Below, piece by piece: positions 25,860-36,772 of a stretch of 64,000 nt of DNA; the first letter of the stretch is position 1, and each line of letters opens with the position of its first letter. Source of the DNA: Neocallimastix lanati (nom. inval.) (Eukaryota; Neocallimastigomycota; Neocallimastigomycetes; Neocallimastigales; Neocallimastigaceae). The position numbers and the translations under genes were made by a program. The notes beneath the pieces are model-generated. The model had not been told where the DNA came from. It worked only from the letters and a program-made list of their open reading frames with translations, and searched no databases. The stretch is from NCBI GenBank assembly GCA_016946835.1, contig JACVTC010000092.1, forward strand, positions 107,501 to 171,500, read 5' to 3'.

Positions 25860-28800
25860 ATCGTCAAAAAAATTGCTTCAGTCTGCCATCGTTCCAAAAT
25901 AGTTGACTTAAAAGAAGATGATGATTATGAAGAAACTGCTGATTTCCAAGAAGGTACTACTACGGATTATTACGAAGATTTTGATGATAAGTCGGATGGT
26001 TCCAAAGAATTGGATTACTTAGTAAACGTTATAAAGAGAAAGGCAAATCATAAAGATGAAGAGACTAGTGACCAAAGAGAAAAGAGGGTTCACCGTAGTC
26101 TAAGAGATGATCCTAAGCCAATAGTTACTCCAGGTTTACGAAAACAAAAAGAAAATCAATTAAGGGGAACATCGCGACCAGTCAAAAAGCCAACAACTCA
26201 ATTACATCCTTCGATTATGGTTCAACCTAGAATAGAAAAAGAAAAGAGAATTGAGAAAGAGCTAAGAGATAAGGAAAGAGCTAGTACTAGTACTTCTGTG
26301 GAAAATAATAATAATAATAGTAATGTTAATGTTATTAATGAAAAAACTTCTCAGGAAGAAAATAATTCTAAACAAACTTTAAATAAATTAATTCAAGAAA
26401 AATCATCAGAAAAGTCAACTGAAATTATGCCAACTAGAATTCCAAGAAGAATACAAATGCAAACTGATTGTGATAGTTATGACGTGATCAAAGATTTAAA
26501 CTCCAGTAATTGCAATATTACATTTGGACAATTATTGGACGTTGCTCCAAAGATACGGTCTCAAGTATCACAAGGACTTAAATTAGAAAAGAATAATACT
26601 AAAATTTCAGGTGCAGTGGATAATATGTGTGCTACTACAATAATAACGAACAATATAGATCATACATATAAAAGTAAACATCATGAACCACAAGAAGATG
26701 ATATTGCTATGGTTGATGTAATAGTAGATGGAGTTCGTGGTAAGGCTTTAATAGATTCATGTAGCAACTTAAGTATTATCACAAAGCAATTTTTAGATAA
26801 ATTACCTTATCAGTATGAACCTATAGGAGTTAGTGCAGGACGAATACGTTTAGCAACAATGAATGATGATTACTCAGAAGATGTGTTAATCAAAGTTCCC
26901 GTAAAAATTAATGAACTAGAACTACTTGTTACGTGTAGAATTATAGACAAGGAGGATCCATTCTATGATATATTAATCAACCTCAAAACTCAAATTGATA
27001 ACCAGTTATTTATTCATCCAATTAGATATAGTCTTTGTCGATTTAATGATCAAGGTTTAATTGAAGAAATTGCACCTATTAATAATGAATATGATGACGA
27101 AGAAAAATTATTATGTGTAATCAAGGCATTGAATCACCAAGAAGCTAAGCAACAATTGAAAACGATTGAAGGATTACCACCCATAAAATATATATATGAC
27201 ACAGTTTTTCAAAGTACAATTAATTCAAATTATAGAGAAGCTATTACTAAATTACTTGAAGAATATATTGATATAATTGCAACTTCTTCTGAAGAATTAA
27301 CACCTTCAGATTTATCACCACACAAAATTATTCTTAAGGAAGGAGTTAAACCTATTAAACAAAAATTTTATCGACTTAGTAAATTAAAAACAGATATCTT
27401 AAAAGAAGAATTAACCAAACTCATATATAAACGATTAATTGAACCTTCATGTTCAGAATGGTCATCACCAGTAGTACTTGTGCCTAAAAAGAACGGTAAA
27501 TGGCGCCTGTGTATTGACTATAGGAAAGTAAATGAAGCAACTAAGAAGGATTCTTATTCTTTACCAAATATTGAGGAAATTTTTGATAGCTTAGATGGAG
27601 CAAAAATCTTTTCAACATTAGATCTTTATTCCGGTTATCATCAAATATTAATGGATGATGATAGTGTTGAAATCACTACCTTTACAACTAAGTTCGGAAA
27701 CTACCAATTCAAGGTAATGCCCTTCGGTTTAACAGGTGCTCCAGCTACATTCCAAAGAGAAATGAACCGTATACTATTTCCCTTAATAGGAAAATGCGTA
27801 TATAACTTTATCGATGATATTTTAATCTACTCAAGAACTGAAGAAGAACACCTAGAACATCTTAAACAAGTCTTAGAAATATTCAAGGAACATAAGTTAA
27901 AAATCAATATCGAAAAGTGTTCTTTCATGCAAACTGAAGTAGAAGTACTTGGACATAAAGTATCCTCAGAAGGTTTAAGTCCATTGGAAAACAAAGTTGA
28001 AGCTATTAAAGAATGGAAGGCTCCCTCTAACATTCATGAACTTCGATCATTTTTAGGAGCCATTGGATATTATAGAAATTTTATTAAGGACTTTGCAAAA
28101 GTTACTGCTCCTCTCTGCACTCTATTAAGAAAAGGTATTAAGTTTGAATGGAAAAAGGAACAAGAAGAAAGTTTTAAAATTCTTAAGGAAAGATTAATCA
28201 ATGCCCCAATATTAAGATTTCCTAGATTTGATAGAGAATTTATTATAAGAACAGATGCTTCCTATGATGGAATAGGCGGTGTGCTTTTACAAAAGGATGA
28301 TGAAACTGGAAAGGAGCATCCGGTTCATTATATTAGTAGAAGTTTATCTAAATCGGAAAAGAATTATGGAATTACGGATCTAGAAGGTGCTGCTCTAATT
28401 TACTGTATTAATAAATTAAAATCTTATATTATGGGAAATCCTAAGCAAACTATAGTATATACAGATCATAGACCCTTAATCGGATTACTTAAAAGTAAGG
28501 AACCACAAAATTCTCGTCATACTAGATGGTGTTTGACTGTCAGTATGTTAGGAATTGATTTACGATATGAAGCTGGGAAGAATAATGTTGTCGCAGATGC
28601 TTTATCAAGAATGAAAAATGAAAAAGAAAAAGTTGTATTAACAACACAAATAATCAAAGAACAAGATGAAAACCTGCTTTCAAGAACCATTAAGGAATTT
28701 ATTGAAGAAAAATTTACGACAATTGATGGTGTGGACTACTTTGTTGATGGCAATAATTATAGAAAATTAGTTACAGATACAAAAGAAAAACTTCAATTAA

Positions 28801-29831
28801 TTTTTCAAGCACACAGTATAGGACACGAAGGCTATTACAAGACATACCAACGTTTGAAAAAGAGCTACTATTGGAACAATATGGTTAATGACATTAAGCG
28901 AATTATAGGTAAATGTGAAAAATGTCAATTAAATAAATCTCAACCATACCCTGAACCAACGGAAGATAAACCAACTGAAGTGGAAGGACCATTTACACAC
29001 TTAGGATTGGACATTATAGGACCTCTAAATAAAACCAGAAATAATAATCAATATATAATCGTTGTGGTTGATTATTTTACTAAATGGGTTGAGGCAGAGC
29101 CCACTGAAAATGTTACTTCTCAGGATGTGATAAAATTTTTAATTAATGTATTTGCTCGACACGGTGTACCTCAAATTATCACTACTGATAATGGAACACA
29201 ATTTACATCAGATATGACAAAAATCTTCCTTGATTTATATGATGTATATGTTAAATTTATCACTCCATATCATCCTGAAAGCAATGGTTTAGTTGAGAAT
29301 CGTAATAAAGAAATTGGAAAATTATTACGATTACTAGGAAAACAACACAAAGAGTGGGATGAAATTTTACCATCTGCACTTTGGGCTTTAAGAACTACTA
29401 AAAACTCAATTACCAACCATTCAAGCTTTGAATTAGTTTATGGAAGGGAGGACCAACAACCTTTTGACATTGCTGCCAGACCAACTAAGGGTATAAATAA
29501 GTCTTCTGACGAAATTCTACTGGAAAAATTTGTATCACACTACCAATGGGTAATGGAGGCCGCATCTAATATCAAAAATGCTTCGAAGTATTGGGCTACT
29601 AGGAGAGAAGAAAAGACCAGTATGAATCAAGCTAAAAGAATAAAACCAGGTGATTTAGTACTAGTAAGAAACTTTAATCGAACTAAATTAGAACCTTACT
29701 TTGTTGGACCTATGAAAGTGGTAAAGAAACAATTCAATACAGTCACTTTAGCTGATCCTGCTACTAATATACAAATGAATCGTAATGTTCATTTGAAAAA
29801 TATTGTCAAGTTTAACTCAGCTTCTACCTAG
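25833..29831 (+). CDS. Gypsy 3 Pol (protease, RT, RNase H, integrase), open frame
   Basis: Read in the -1 frame after gag; no ATG is needed. Positions counted from 26010: protease motif ALIDSCSNLSII (D249, with Cys where Gly is usual); RT with FGLTGAPATFQREMN and FIDD (D602, D603); RNase H with RTDAS, DLEGAAL and YTDHRPL; integrase zinc domain GHEG...CEKCQLNKS; catalytic D1001 (LDIIGPL), D1060 (TDNGTQF) and E1096 (NGLVENR), spaced D-D-35-E. C-terminal GPMKVVKKQFNTV-type tail with no chromodomain. No stop or frameshift seen, so Pol could still be functional. Without a 5' LTR, expression depends on a neighbouring promoter. Confidence 0.9.
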   Translation, partial: PLKGSRSTPIVKKIASVCHRSKIVDLKEDDDYEETADFQEGTTTDYYEDFDDKSDGSKELDYLVNVIKRKANHKDEETSDQREKRVHRSLRDDPKPIVTPGLRKQKENQLRGTSRPVKKPTTQLHPSIMVQPRIEKEKRIEKELRDKERASTSTSVENNNNNSNVNVINEKTSQEENNSKQTLNKLIQEKSSEKSTEIMPTRIPRRIQMQTDCDSYDVIKDLNSSNCNITFGQLLDVAPKIRSQVSQGLKLEKNNTKISGAVDNMCATTIITNNIDHTYKSKHHEPQEDDIAMVDVIVDGVRGKALIDSCSNLSIITKQFLDKLPYQYEPIGVSAGRIRLATMNDDYSEDVLIKVPVKINELELLVTCRIIDKEDPFYDILINLKTQIDNQLFIHPIRYSLCRFNDQGLIEEIAPINNEYDDEEKLLCVIKALNHQEAKQQLKTIEGLPPIKYIYDTVFQSTINSNYREAITKLLEEYIDIIATSSEELTPSDLSPHKIILKEGVKPIKQKFYRLSKLKTDILKEELTKLIYKRLIEPSCSEWSSPVVLVPKKNGKWRLCIDYRKVNEATKKDSYSLPNIEEIFDSLDGAKIFSTLDLYSGYHQILMDDDSVEITTFTTKFGNYQFKVMPFGLTGAPATFQREMNRILFPLIGKCVYNFIDDILIYSRTEEEHLEHLKQVLEIFKEHKLKINIEKCSFMQTEVEVLGHKVSSEGLSPLENKVEAIKEWKAPSNIHELRSFLGAIGYYRNFIKDFAKVTAPLCTLLRKGIKFEWKKEQEESFKILKERLINAPILRFPRFDREFIIRTDASYDGIGGVLLQKDDETGKEHPVHYISRSLSKSEKNYGITDLEGAALIYCINKLKSYIMGNPKQTIVYTDHRPLIGLLKSKEPQNSRHTRWCLTVSMLGIDLRYEAGKNNVVADALSRMKNEKEKVVLTTQIIKEQDENLLSRTIKEFIEEKFTTIDGVDYFVDGNNYRKLVTDTKEKLQLIFQAHSIGHEGYYKTYQRLKKSYYWNNMVNDIKRIIGKCEKCQLNKSQPYPEPTEDKPTEVEGPFTHLGLDIIGPLNKTRNNNQYIIVVVDYFTKWVEAEPTENVTSQDVIKFLINVFARHGVPQIITTDNGTQFTSDMTKIFLDLYDVYVKFITPYHPESNGLVENRNKEIGKLLRLLGKQHKEWDEILPSALWALRTTKNSITNHSSFELVYGREDQQPFDIAARPTKGINKSSDEILLEKFVSHYQWVMEAASNIKNASKYWATRREEKTSMNQAKRIKPGDLVLVRNFNRTKLEPYFVGPMKVVKKQFNTVTLADPATNIQMNRNVHLKNIVKFNSAST

Positions 29832-29853
29832 CTTGAGTCTTAGCGGGGGCATC

Positions 29854-30640
29854 TTAATACAGAATGAACAAATAATACTAATTGTGCTAGAATAATATAA
29901 ATTATTCTAACCTTATAGATTATTCTATTCTATATAATTGGAACTTTCCAATATTCTTCAAATATTACTAAATAGAAATCTTAAGTTAATAAATCACTAA
30001 TTAACTTATAATTCCTTTTTGAATTATCGATCCGATTCCATTATAATGTATTAAAAATCTTTAGCCAAGAATATTGTCCTTGCCCACTTAATATATTAAT
30101 ATTATATTTCTTTTGTATTATGTTATATTGAAAATAATCAAATCTATTTAATTAGTTATTAAAATTTTCGTTATCAATTTAAATTTATTTTTAATTACTA
30201 AATTTAACTAAACCACAATAAAATATTCTGTATAATCTCTTTATTTTTATTTTATATATATTAGTATTAAACTATTATTAAATAATTAATAATTCAATAA
30301 TATATAACTACTATTTATAACAATAATATTATTAACTAAAATAATAATTCAATTTCAATTTAAATGTTTTATTTATAAAAATAATTAGTAATTAGTTTAT
30401 TAAAAAAATAGTTAGGCTTTACAAATTTTAATTTGATAAAAAAAATATAAATACATGTAATTTTAGTGAAATAAAATATAATCAATAACTTTCTTTTTAT
30501 TAAATAAATAATTATATTATTATTTTTCTTTTATAAATTTAAATAAATAAATATTGATTTTAAAACAAATTATTTTTTTTATTGTAATTTTATTATTTGT
30601 GTTAATTATTATTATATTCCTAAAATTATATGAACCATAC
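29854..30640. other. Decayed gypsy 3 3' LTR and A/T-rich spacer
   Basis: The first ~100 bases after the PPT (ACAGAATGAACAAATAAT) resemble the start of the gypsy 1 LTR. The similarity fades and no LTR end could be placed. No ORF. Confidence 0.4.
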
Positions 30641-30650
30641 CAACTGAAGA

Positions 30651-30857
30651 TTTCGTTACAGAGATACACAATATAAAAATCCAGATAAATGTAAATAGAT
30701 TACTAGACATATAAGTACCAAAAATGGATGTTATTACACACCAAATAACACAAGAGGTGGATTTTCATGGAGAGGTTATGTTAATCGTGATGCTCGTGTT
30801 TATGATATAGTTGGTAAATACTGTCTTACTGAATATGGTTGGTATTGGCGTGGTTAA
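30651..30857 (+). pseudogene. Fragment of a small Cys/aromatic-rich protein
   Basis: One frame reads FRYRDTQYKNPDKCK, then TAG at 30696-30698, then ITRHISTKNGCYYTPNNTRG through GKYCLTEYGWYWRG and TAA 30855-30857. No ATG or signal peptide is seen upstream. The composition (Cys, Tyr, Trp, Gly) and higher G+C than its surroundings suggest a decayed secreted-protein gene. Family not recognised. Confidence 0.35.
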
Positions 30858-31640
30858 ATAAATAAAAAATAGATTTTTTATAGATTAATTTTAAATTTAT
30901 TATTAAACTAAATATTATTTTTTTAAAAATTAAGATAATATATAAGCCATATAAATATATATAAGTTTAACATATATAAAAATATTAAATAATAAAGTAT
31001 ATAGATGAAATAAATATAAAATAAAATAAAATAAAAATATAATAATTATTTTATATATATAGGAATCTTATATATTTTAATTTTTTTTCATTTATTTTTC
31101 TAAAAAAAAAAATTTTTAGTTATAATAACGTTTGTCTTTTAATTATTATATTTTATTAGAGTAAATAAAAAAATTTAAATGAAAAGTAAATAATTTTAAT
31201 TATTTATAATTCATATTTTCATAAACTATATATATATATATATATTAATTTAAATAATATAAGAATTAAAAATTAAAATAATAAGAATTGAATAATTGAT
31301 CCTATTAAAATAATTAATTATTTTCATAGTAATATTTATAATGTTTGATCAATATGAATCAATTATTATTAAAATATAATAATAACAATTATAATTTTAA
31401 TAAAATAATAAAAATCTTTTATTGAATTTAATATTTTTAATAACATAATTAATTTTGAAAAGTATATTGATATTAATAAAATTTATAATTATATAATATT
31501 GATATTGATATTAATAAAATTTTAACTAGTATCAAATAAATCGGTTTTAGTTATAAATTATTTAATAAAAATAACTAAAGATAATTTCTATTAAGATTAT
31601 TAAATAAACACAATAGGTAAATAAATTTGTATTTTTCTAG
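30858..31640. other. A/T-rich spacer
   Basis: No ORF, RNA gene or long repeat recognised; short TA runs at about 31230-31245. Confidence 0.5.
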
Positions 31641-31648
31641 CATTTTTT

Positions 31649-32414
31649 TTAAATTAATGTATTATTCCTAAATTTATTTGCATTTTTTTTTATTTCTTTA
31701 AATAATGTTTCATATGTAGATTGTTTTTTATTTTTTAATATAGAAATGGAAGTAGTGTAAAACATATTAAATTCCCCAACATAAGTTCTTGTTATAAATA
31801 ACTGATAACTAAATTTCGGTGCTGCATAAAATCTACCGTCCGCAAATATATTTTTATGATAATTCGAAAATATATATGCTTGGAATGGTGATTGAAAGAT
31901 TATTAGATCAGTATTTTTAAATATCATAAAATTTTCATTTCTTTTCGTTTTATAATATTCTGATTCAATAGGAATATCATCAAAACTTTTTATGTTTAGA
32001 GGAAATTGTTTATTTATATTTCTTATTATTTGGGATCTAATTGTACTATATTCGGGACATATAAGTCCCATTTCTTGAGAAACGGCATTAAATATATGTT
32101 TAGGTTTTATATCCATAGGAATTGAATTTTTCTTAATTTCTTCCTTAATTTTATGCTTTGCTACTGATAATAGACACATCAATTTCTTTTTCGAGATGGT
32201 TATGTAAACTTTCATATTTTAAAACCTCCTTTTTATCATTTAAAATAATTAAAGATTTACATTTATTTAAAGTCTTATATTCAGTGCATCTATAAATTTT
32301 TGATTTATCTTTCCTTTGAAATGAAAAATTAAATTTGTATTTTTTATTAATAATAATTTGTTCATTTCCTCGATTTGTTTCACTTATTATTTCAATTTCT
32401 ATATTGTCTTCCAT
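31649..32414 (-). pseudogene. FLYWCH/MULE-like gene, N-terminal half only
   Basis: Start at 32414 (MEDNIEIEIISETNRGNEQ), then a FLYWCH-type finger (IYRCTEYKTLNKCKS, HNH at its end). A frameshift near 32160 leads into a second frame (32215-31649) with FADGRFYAAPKFSYQLFITR and TYVGEFNMFYTTSISILKN. The frame ends at 31649 and no C-terminal half follows. It overlaps in content with the fragment at 34047-34812, so the two are separate copies rather than one split gene. Confidence 0.75.
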
Positions 32415-32574
32415 TGATAATTAAAATTTTTCAATAAAATATTTTAATAAATATATTTTTAAATGCTTTGAAACTTTTTTTTTTTTTAATATTTAAAATA
32501 ATAAACCTTTTTTTAATTAATTATATAATTATTCAAATAATTATTTAATTATTAATTATTTATTATTTCTTTAT

Positions 32575-32885
32575 TTACTATTTTATTTATTTATTTTTAT
32601 TTTTATTTTTTTTATTTTTTATTTTATTTTATTTTTTTACTTTTTAATGCTTAAAAGATAAATTTTTATTTATTTTTATTTTATTTTTTAATGTTTAAAA
32701 AAAAAGTTTTCTTATTATTTTTATTTTATTTTTTAATGTTAAAAAAAAAAGTTTTCTTATTATTTTTATTTTATTTTTTAATGTTTAAAAAAAAAGTTTT
32801 CTTATTTCTTATTTTTATTTTATTTTTTAAGCATTAAAAAATAAAATGTTTATTTATTTTTTATTTTATTTTTCAATGTTAAATA
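32575..32885. repeat. T-rich tandem repeat, about 47-bp unit
   Basis: Four to six copies of a unit like TTTTTATTTTATTTTTTAAT followed by G-TTAAAAAAAAAG-TTTTCTTATTA, with variable homopolymer lengths. Confidence 0.7.
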
Positions 32886-32919
32886 GAAATACCTAACCTA
32901 ATTATTATTTATTGAAGTG

Positions 32920-33300
32920 TTGCATTTCGCCAAAAGTTGAATTTCGTCCAGTTGAATTTCGCCAAATACTTGGTGGCTTATAAAATTTCGTCATAAAATA
33001 TCACCACATTTATTATTCACGACATATTGTGAATATATGGCTTTTAAAATATTGTAGAAAAAAGCCACAAAATTATGTTACAATTAGATATACGCCCCAC
33101 GTAAGATTACGTGTTTGAAAATTTTTGAGAATTGTAATTTTATTTAATTAATTAATTAATTATTATTCATTAAATTTTTAATAAAATTAAGTGGCTTAAA
33201 ATTAAAAATATTTAAGCCATACAACAAAATACAAATTTTTGTAATAAAATTTTCGAAATGCATACTCCCCGATACTATTTTGTTGTATTATTAATAAGTA
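32920..33300 (+). repeat. Dispersed non-coding repeat (copy 2)
   Basis: Starts with repeated GAATTTCG/GCATTTCGCC motifs, contains several GGCTTA/GCCACA motifs and ACGTAAGATTACGTG, and ends with a block (about 33218-33270) matching 23780-23830 in reverse complement. No ORF. Probably a non-autonomous mobile element. Confidence 0.5.
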
Positions 33301-33399
33301 ATTTTTTTCTTAAAATTTATTAAGTGAATAATTAAATAAATTATAATTTTTAGATAAAAATAAATATTCAAACAATTAAAAGGTTTATTTTTTGTAAAA

Positions 33400-33880
33400 A
33401 AAAAAAAAAAATTAATAAAATACTTTAACAATTATGTAGATTTATTTATTTAAAAAAAAATATTTATAAAATACTTTAACAATTATATAGATTGATTTAT
33501 TTAAAAAAAATATTAATAAAATACTTTAACAATTATATAGATTTATTTATTTAAAAAAAAAATAATATTTTTTATTTAAAAAATATTAATAAAATATTTA
33601 AACAACTATTAATAAAATACTTTAGCAATTATATAGATTTATTTATTTAATAAAAATATTAATAAAATATTTAAACAATTATTAATAAAATTAATTATAA
33701 ATATTAATAATAAAATATAAAAATATAAAAATATAAAAATATAAAAATATAAAAATATAATATTGATATTAATAATAAAATATAAAAATATAGGATTATT
33801 TATTTTAAAAAAAATATTAATAAAATATTTAAACAATTATTAATAAAATTAATTATAATAATAAAATTATAGAATATTTA
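33400..33880. repeat. A/T minisatellite, about 52-bp unit, plus AAAAATAT run
   Basis: Four to five copies of a unit containing AATAAAATACTTTAACAATT and ATATAGATTTATTTATTTAA. A short run of ATATAAAA units lies at about 33716-33762. Confidence 0.7.
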
Positions 33881-34046
33881 TTTAAACTACATAAATTTTA
33901 TCAAGTATATAAACATTTTAACTTTTTAATAATTATAAAATTTTAATTAATAAATTTAATTATAAGTTTTTGTATGAAAGAATTTTAATGATTTTTTCTT
34001 TTGGAAATTCCTCTGTCATTTCATAATTATTTATTATAAAATAATA

Positions 34047-34812
34047 TTTATAAAATATTATTTAAATTAGTTAAACATTCAAACCACAATTTAGTAAGAT
34101 CACTTCTATCATATTTAATATCAATTAACTTGGCTTCTTTATTTTTGTATTTTTCAATTAAGATATTAATTTCATCAGTTTTTGTTTTTATTTTTTTTTC
34201 ATTCTCCAAATTCTTTTTATTTTCATTTGGTAATCATAATATGATAAATGTTCCTGTTCTTTTAATTTATTTATTAATTCATAAAAATTTGGTTTCATTG
34301 GAAATAGTTTATTTAAAGAATTATTGAGTGATTCTGAAGCATTACTGGTTATATGTTCAATATTATTATAATAATTCCAACTTTTCATATCGTAACCAAA
34401 TATATATGCCTCATAAAAATATTCTAAAATTTTAAAAATTGACAAGAATTTTTTTCAATGGATTTAGTTTTAATTAATGAAAAAATATCCATTATGTATT
34501 CAGGGTTGATAAATGGTAAGTTTGAAATTCCTTTGTAATAATTAAATATTTTTTCATCATCGTTCACTTCATTATGGCACAATTCATTTTTTTTAATTTC
34601 TAATAAATTTTTATAATGCCAAATACAGTATTTAATATTTATATTAGGAAATATTTTTTTAATTGCTTTGGATATGCCTTTTTCAAAATCGCAATGTACA
34701 TTTTTTGGTTCAGTTATAATATTATTTTTAGAATTTTGTTTTAATTTATTGAATAATATTTTATATGTTTTCTGCTTTTTATTTCTTAATATTGCATAAG
34801 AAGTAGTATAAA
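34047..34812 (-). pseudogene. FLYWCH/MULE-like gene, C-terminal half only
   Basis: Begins mid-gene near 34812 (TTSYAILRNKKQKTYKILFN) and contains VHCDFEKGI, WNYYNNIEHITSNASESLN, and a C-terminal segment EINILIEKYKNKEAKLIDI and LWFECL matching the end of the copy at 19415-20865. Frames change near 34445 and at the A-run near 34190. The 5' half is cut off at the boundary with the LTR-like sequence starting at 34817. Confidence 0.7.
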
Positions 34813-34816
34813 AATG

Positions 34817-35957
34817 TCACGAATACTAGTGGATTTGAAGTTAAAATTCACTATTAGATCAATTGAAATTTAATTTAGTTATTAACAAAAATTATTTTAA
34901 TTCGATTTTAATTATAAAAATAAATATTAGAAACATTAAAGAATTAGAAACCAAAGGGTTTGGACTTATTTATTAAAGATAATTTAATTTAATTTAACCC
35001 TTAAGAATTTGATAAAAATAGCATGAAGAAAAACAACGATAATTCAACAAATAATGGAGATCCGCTAAAATTATATCCATTGGAAAGCTACGGTCGAGAA
35101 CTACAACATATGTTAAAATCAACCTTATTGGACAACTAGATAACGAGATATTGGACTTTAAAGATATTTAAATATAAAAATTTAATTTATTTAATTAAGA
35201 CCCTAAATTATTAATTAAGAAATTTATATTAGACAAATCTTTTAACTTGGAAATTATATTATTAATTTGTATTATTAATTAAAAATACAGAATTATTTAT
35301 TAGTAATAGTTTTATAATATTTTAAATAAGTTTTATAAGTTTTATATATTTTATTATTATATATTTTATTCAAATATATTCTAAAAGATTCTAAGGAATT
35401 CTTTATCATTCTAAAGATTTCCGAAAGAGAATTTTTAATTAGTTTTAATATTTTATTTTATTTTATTTTATATTTGATTATTAAATTAGTTTTATTATTA
35501 AATTGTTTTATGAATAAGTTATATAGTTATTTTATTAAAAGATTCTTATCAATATTATTTTATTATTATAATTTATATAGTTTATATACTTGTATGAATA
35601 TATTAAGATTAAGATGTATTAATTAATTATATTGTTAATTATTATTTTAGTTTAGTATAAAAAGGATTTGAAATTCCATATTTTGAATTCTTTGTAAGAT
35701 TATTAATTATTAACCTTTAACCTTTAACCTTTAACCTTTAATTATTAATTTAATTTAATGTGTTAACATAAAGTTAATGAATTAATTATAACAATAAATA
35801 ATTCTTTATATTAATCTTAGTTAGTTTATTATTAAAATATATATAAAATAAAGTTCTAATAAAACATAAATCTTAAATATTGAAATCTTAATTATAAAAC
35901 TCTGTGTGTGTTATTTATTATTTAAATTTAATTAAATTGTTATAATTAATAAAAACA
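34817..35957 (+). repeat. Putative degenerate LTR
   Basis: Begins TGTCACGAATACTAG exactly where the FLYWCH/MULE gene is cut. It contains a TATA-like GTATAAAAAGGATTTG near 35655 and a four-fold AACCTTT run at about 35713-35745. The end is placed tentatively at AAAAACA. No partner LTR seen in the window. Confidence 0.35.
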
Positions 35958-36088
35958 TCTTGACCTGACCAATTTAACCTAAACTAGGAAAGATATAGCA
36001 AGAATCTTACCTAAACACTCAATTTAATTTTACAAAAAACTATTTAATTGGAGCATTATCAATTTTATCATCACTGTAACGAATCCTA
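35958..36088. other. Unassigned sequence with an LTR-tip-like motif
   Basis: About 130 bp of moderately G+C-richer sequence ending in CTGTAACGAATCC, which matches the first bases of gypsy-2-family LTRs. Possibly the stub of an excised or deleted element. Confidence 0.3.
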
Positions 36089-36437
36089 ATGTTAAGGTTT
36101 TAGAGAATTAAATAAAAATAAAAGTAAAAGACACACAAAATTTATTTATTTGTTTATTATTTTATTTATTAATTTTATTAAATTTATTTGATTGTTTTGA
36201 TGATTTTTAAAAATTGGTAACAAAATTTACAACTATTTATACTTTTTTTTTCAAGGTATAAAAGTTGTTCTTGCCACTAAATTACATTTTATTATTATTA
36301 TTATTTTTTTTATAAAAAACTATTAAATTTAAATTGATTTTTATAATCAATTATATAAAATTTAATTATAACAATATAAATAAAATACATTTATAATATT
36401 AATAAAACATTTTTTTTTTTTTTTTTTATAATCTATC
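36089..36437 (-). repeat. LTR-like repeat R, left part (split by copia 2)
   Basis: Nearly the same sequence is present without interruption at 56027-56627. It carries a minus-strand TATA-like GTATAAATAG at about 36241-36250 and ends here in the CTATC target duplication (36433-36437) of copia 2. The right part resumes at 51934. Confidence 0.7.
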
Positions 36438-36691
36438 TGTTAAGAATGTAACTGAAATCTCGCAATTTCAATTATGATTATTTATAGTTAATATGGCTTT
36501 TATTTATTTATATTTAATTATATGAATATTACATAATAAAGAATATTACAGTTTAACAAAATATAATAAATAAGATTTATAATAACTATTTAATAACTAT
36601 CTAATAACTAATGTATTCATAATGTGGCTAATTGTGGCGTATTAATATTACAATGTATAATATATAATTATAATGTAGCTAATACTTAACA
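36438..36691 (-). repeat. 3' LTR of copia 2
   Basis: 254 bp, differing from the 5' LTR at only a few positions by eye (for example CTCGCAATTTCAATTATG against CTCTCAATTTCAATATG). Confidence 0.92.
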
Positions 36692-36698
36692 TTCCCCC
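36692..36698 (-). promoter_or_regulatory. Copia 2 polypurine tract
   Basis: The sense strand GGGGGAA precedes the 3' LTR, like copia 1. Confidence 0.75.
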
Positions 36699-36772
36699 TA
36701 CATTATGCATTTGGTAATAATATAAAAAAATAAAGTTTTAATAAAATTTTTTTTTTTTTTTATAGTAAATTT

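Larger units (their letters stand above)
24994..29853 (+). mobile_element. Ty3/gypsy retrotransposon 3 (no recognisable 5' LTR)
   Basis: Gag, a -1 frameshift signal, pol and a polypurine tract (GCGGGGGCATC, about 29843-29853) are present. Upstream of 24994 there is only A/T-rich sequence and a foreign LTR fragment, and no repeat of the sequence after 29853 is seen upstream. The element is closely related to gypsy 1 in gag, pol order and PPT, but has lost its 5' LTR and leader. Confidence 0.85.

Noticed and set aside
35713-35745. AACCTTT run as a telomere-like repeat
   Set aside because: Only about four units, not TTAGGG-type, and inside an LTR-like segment.
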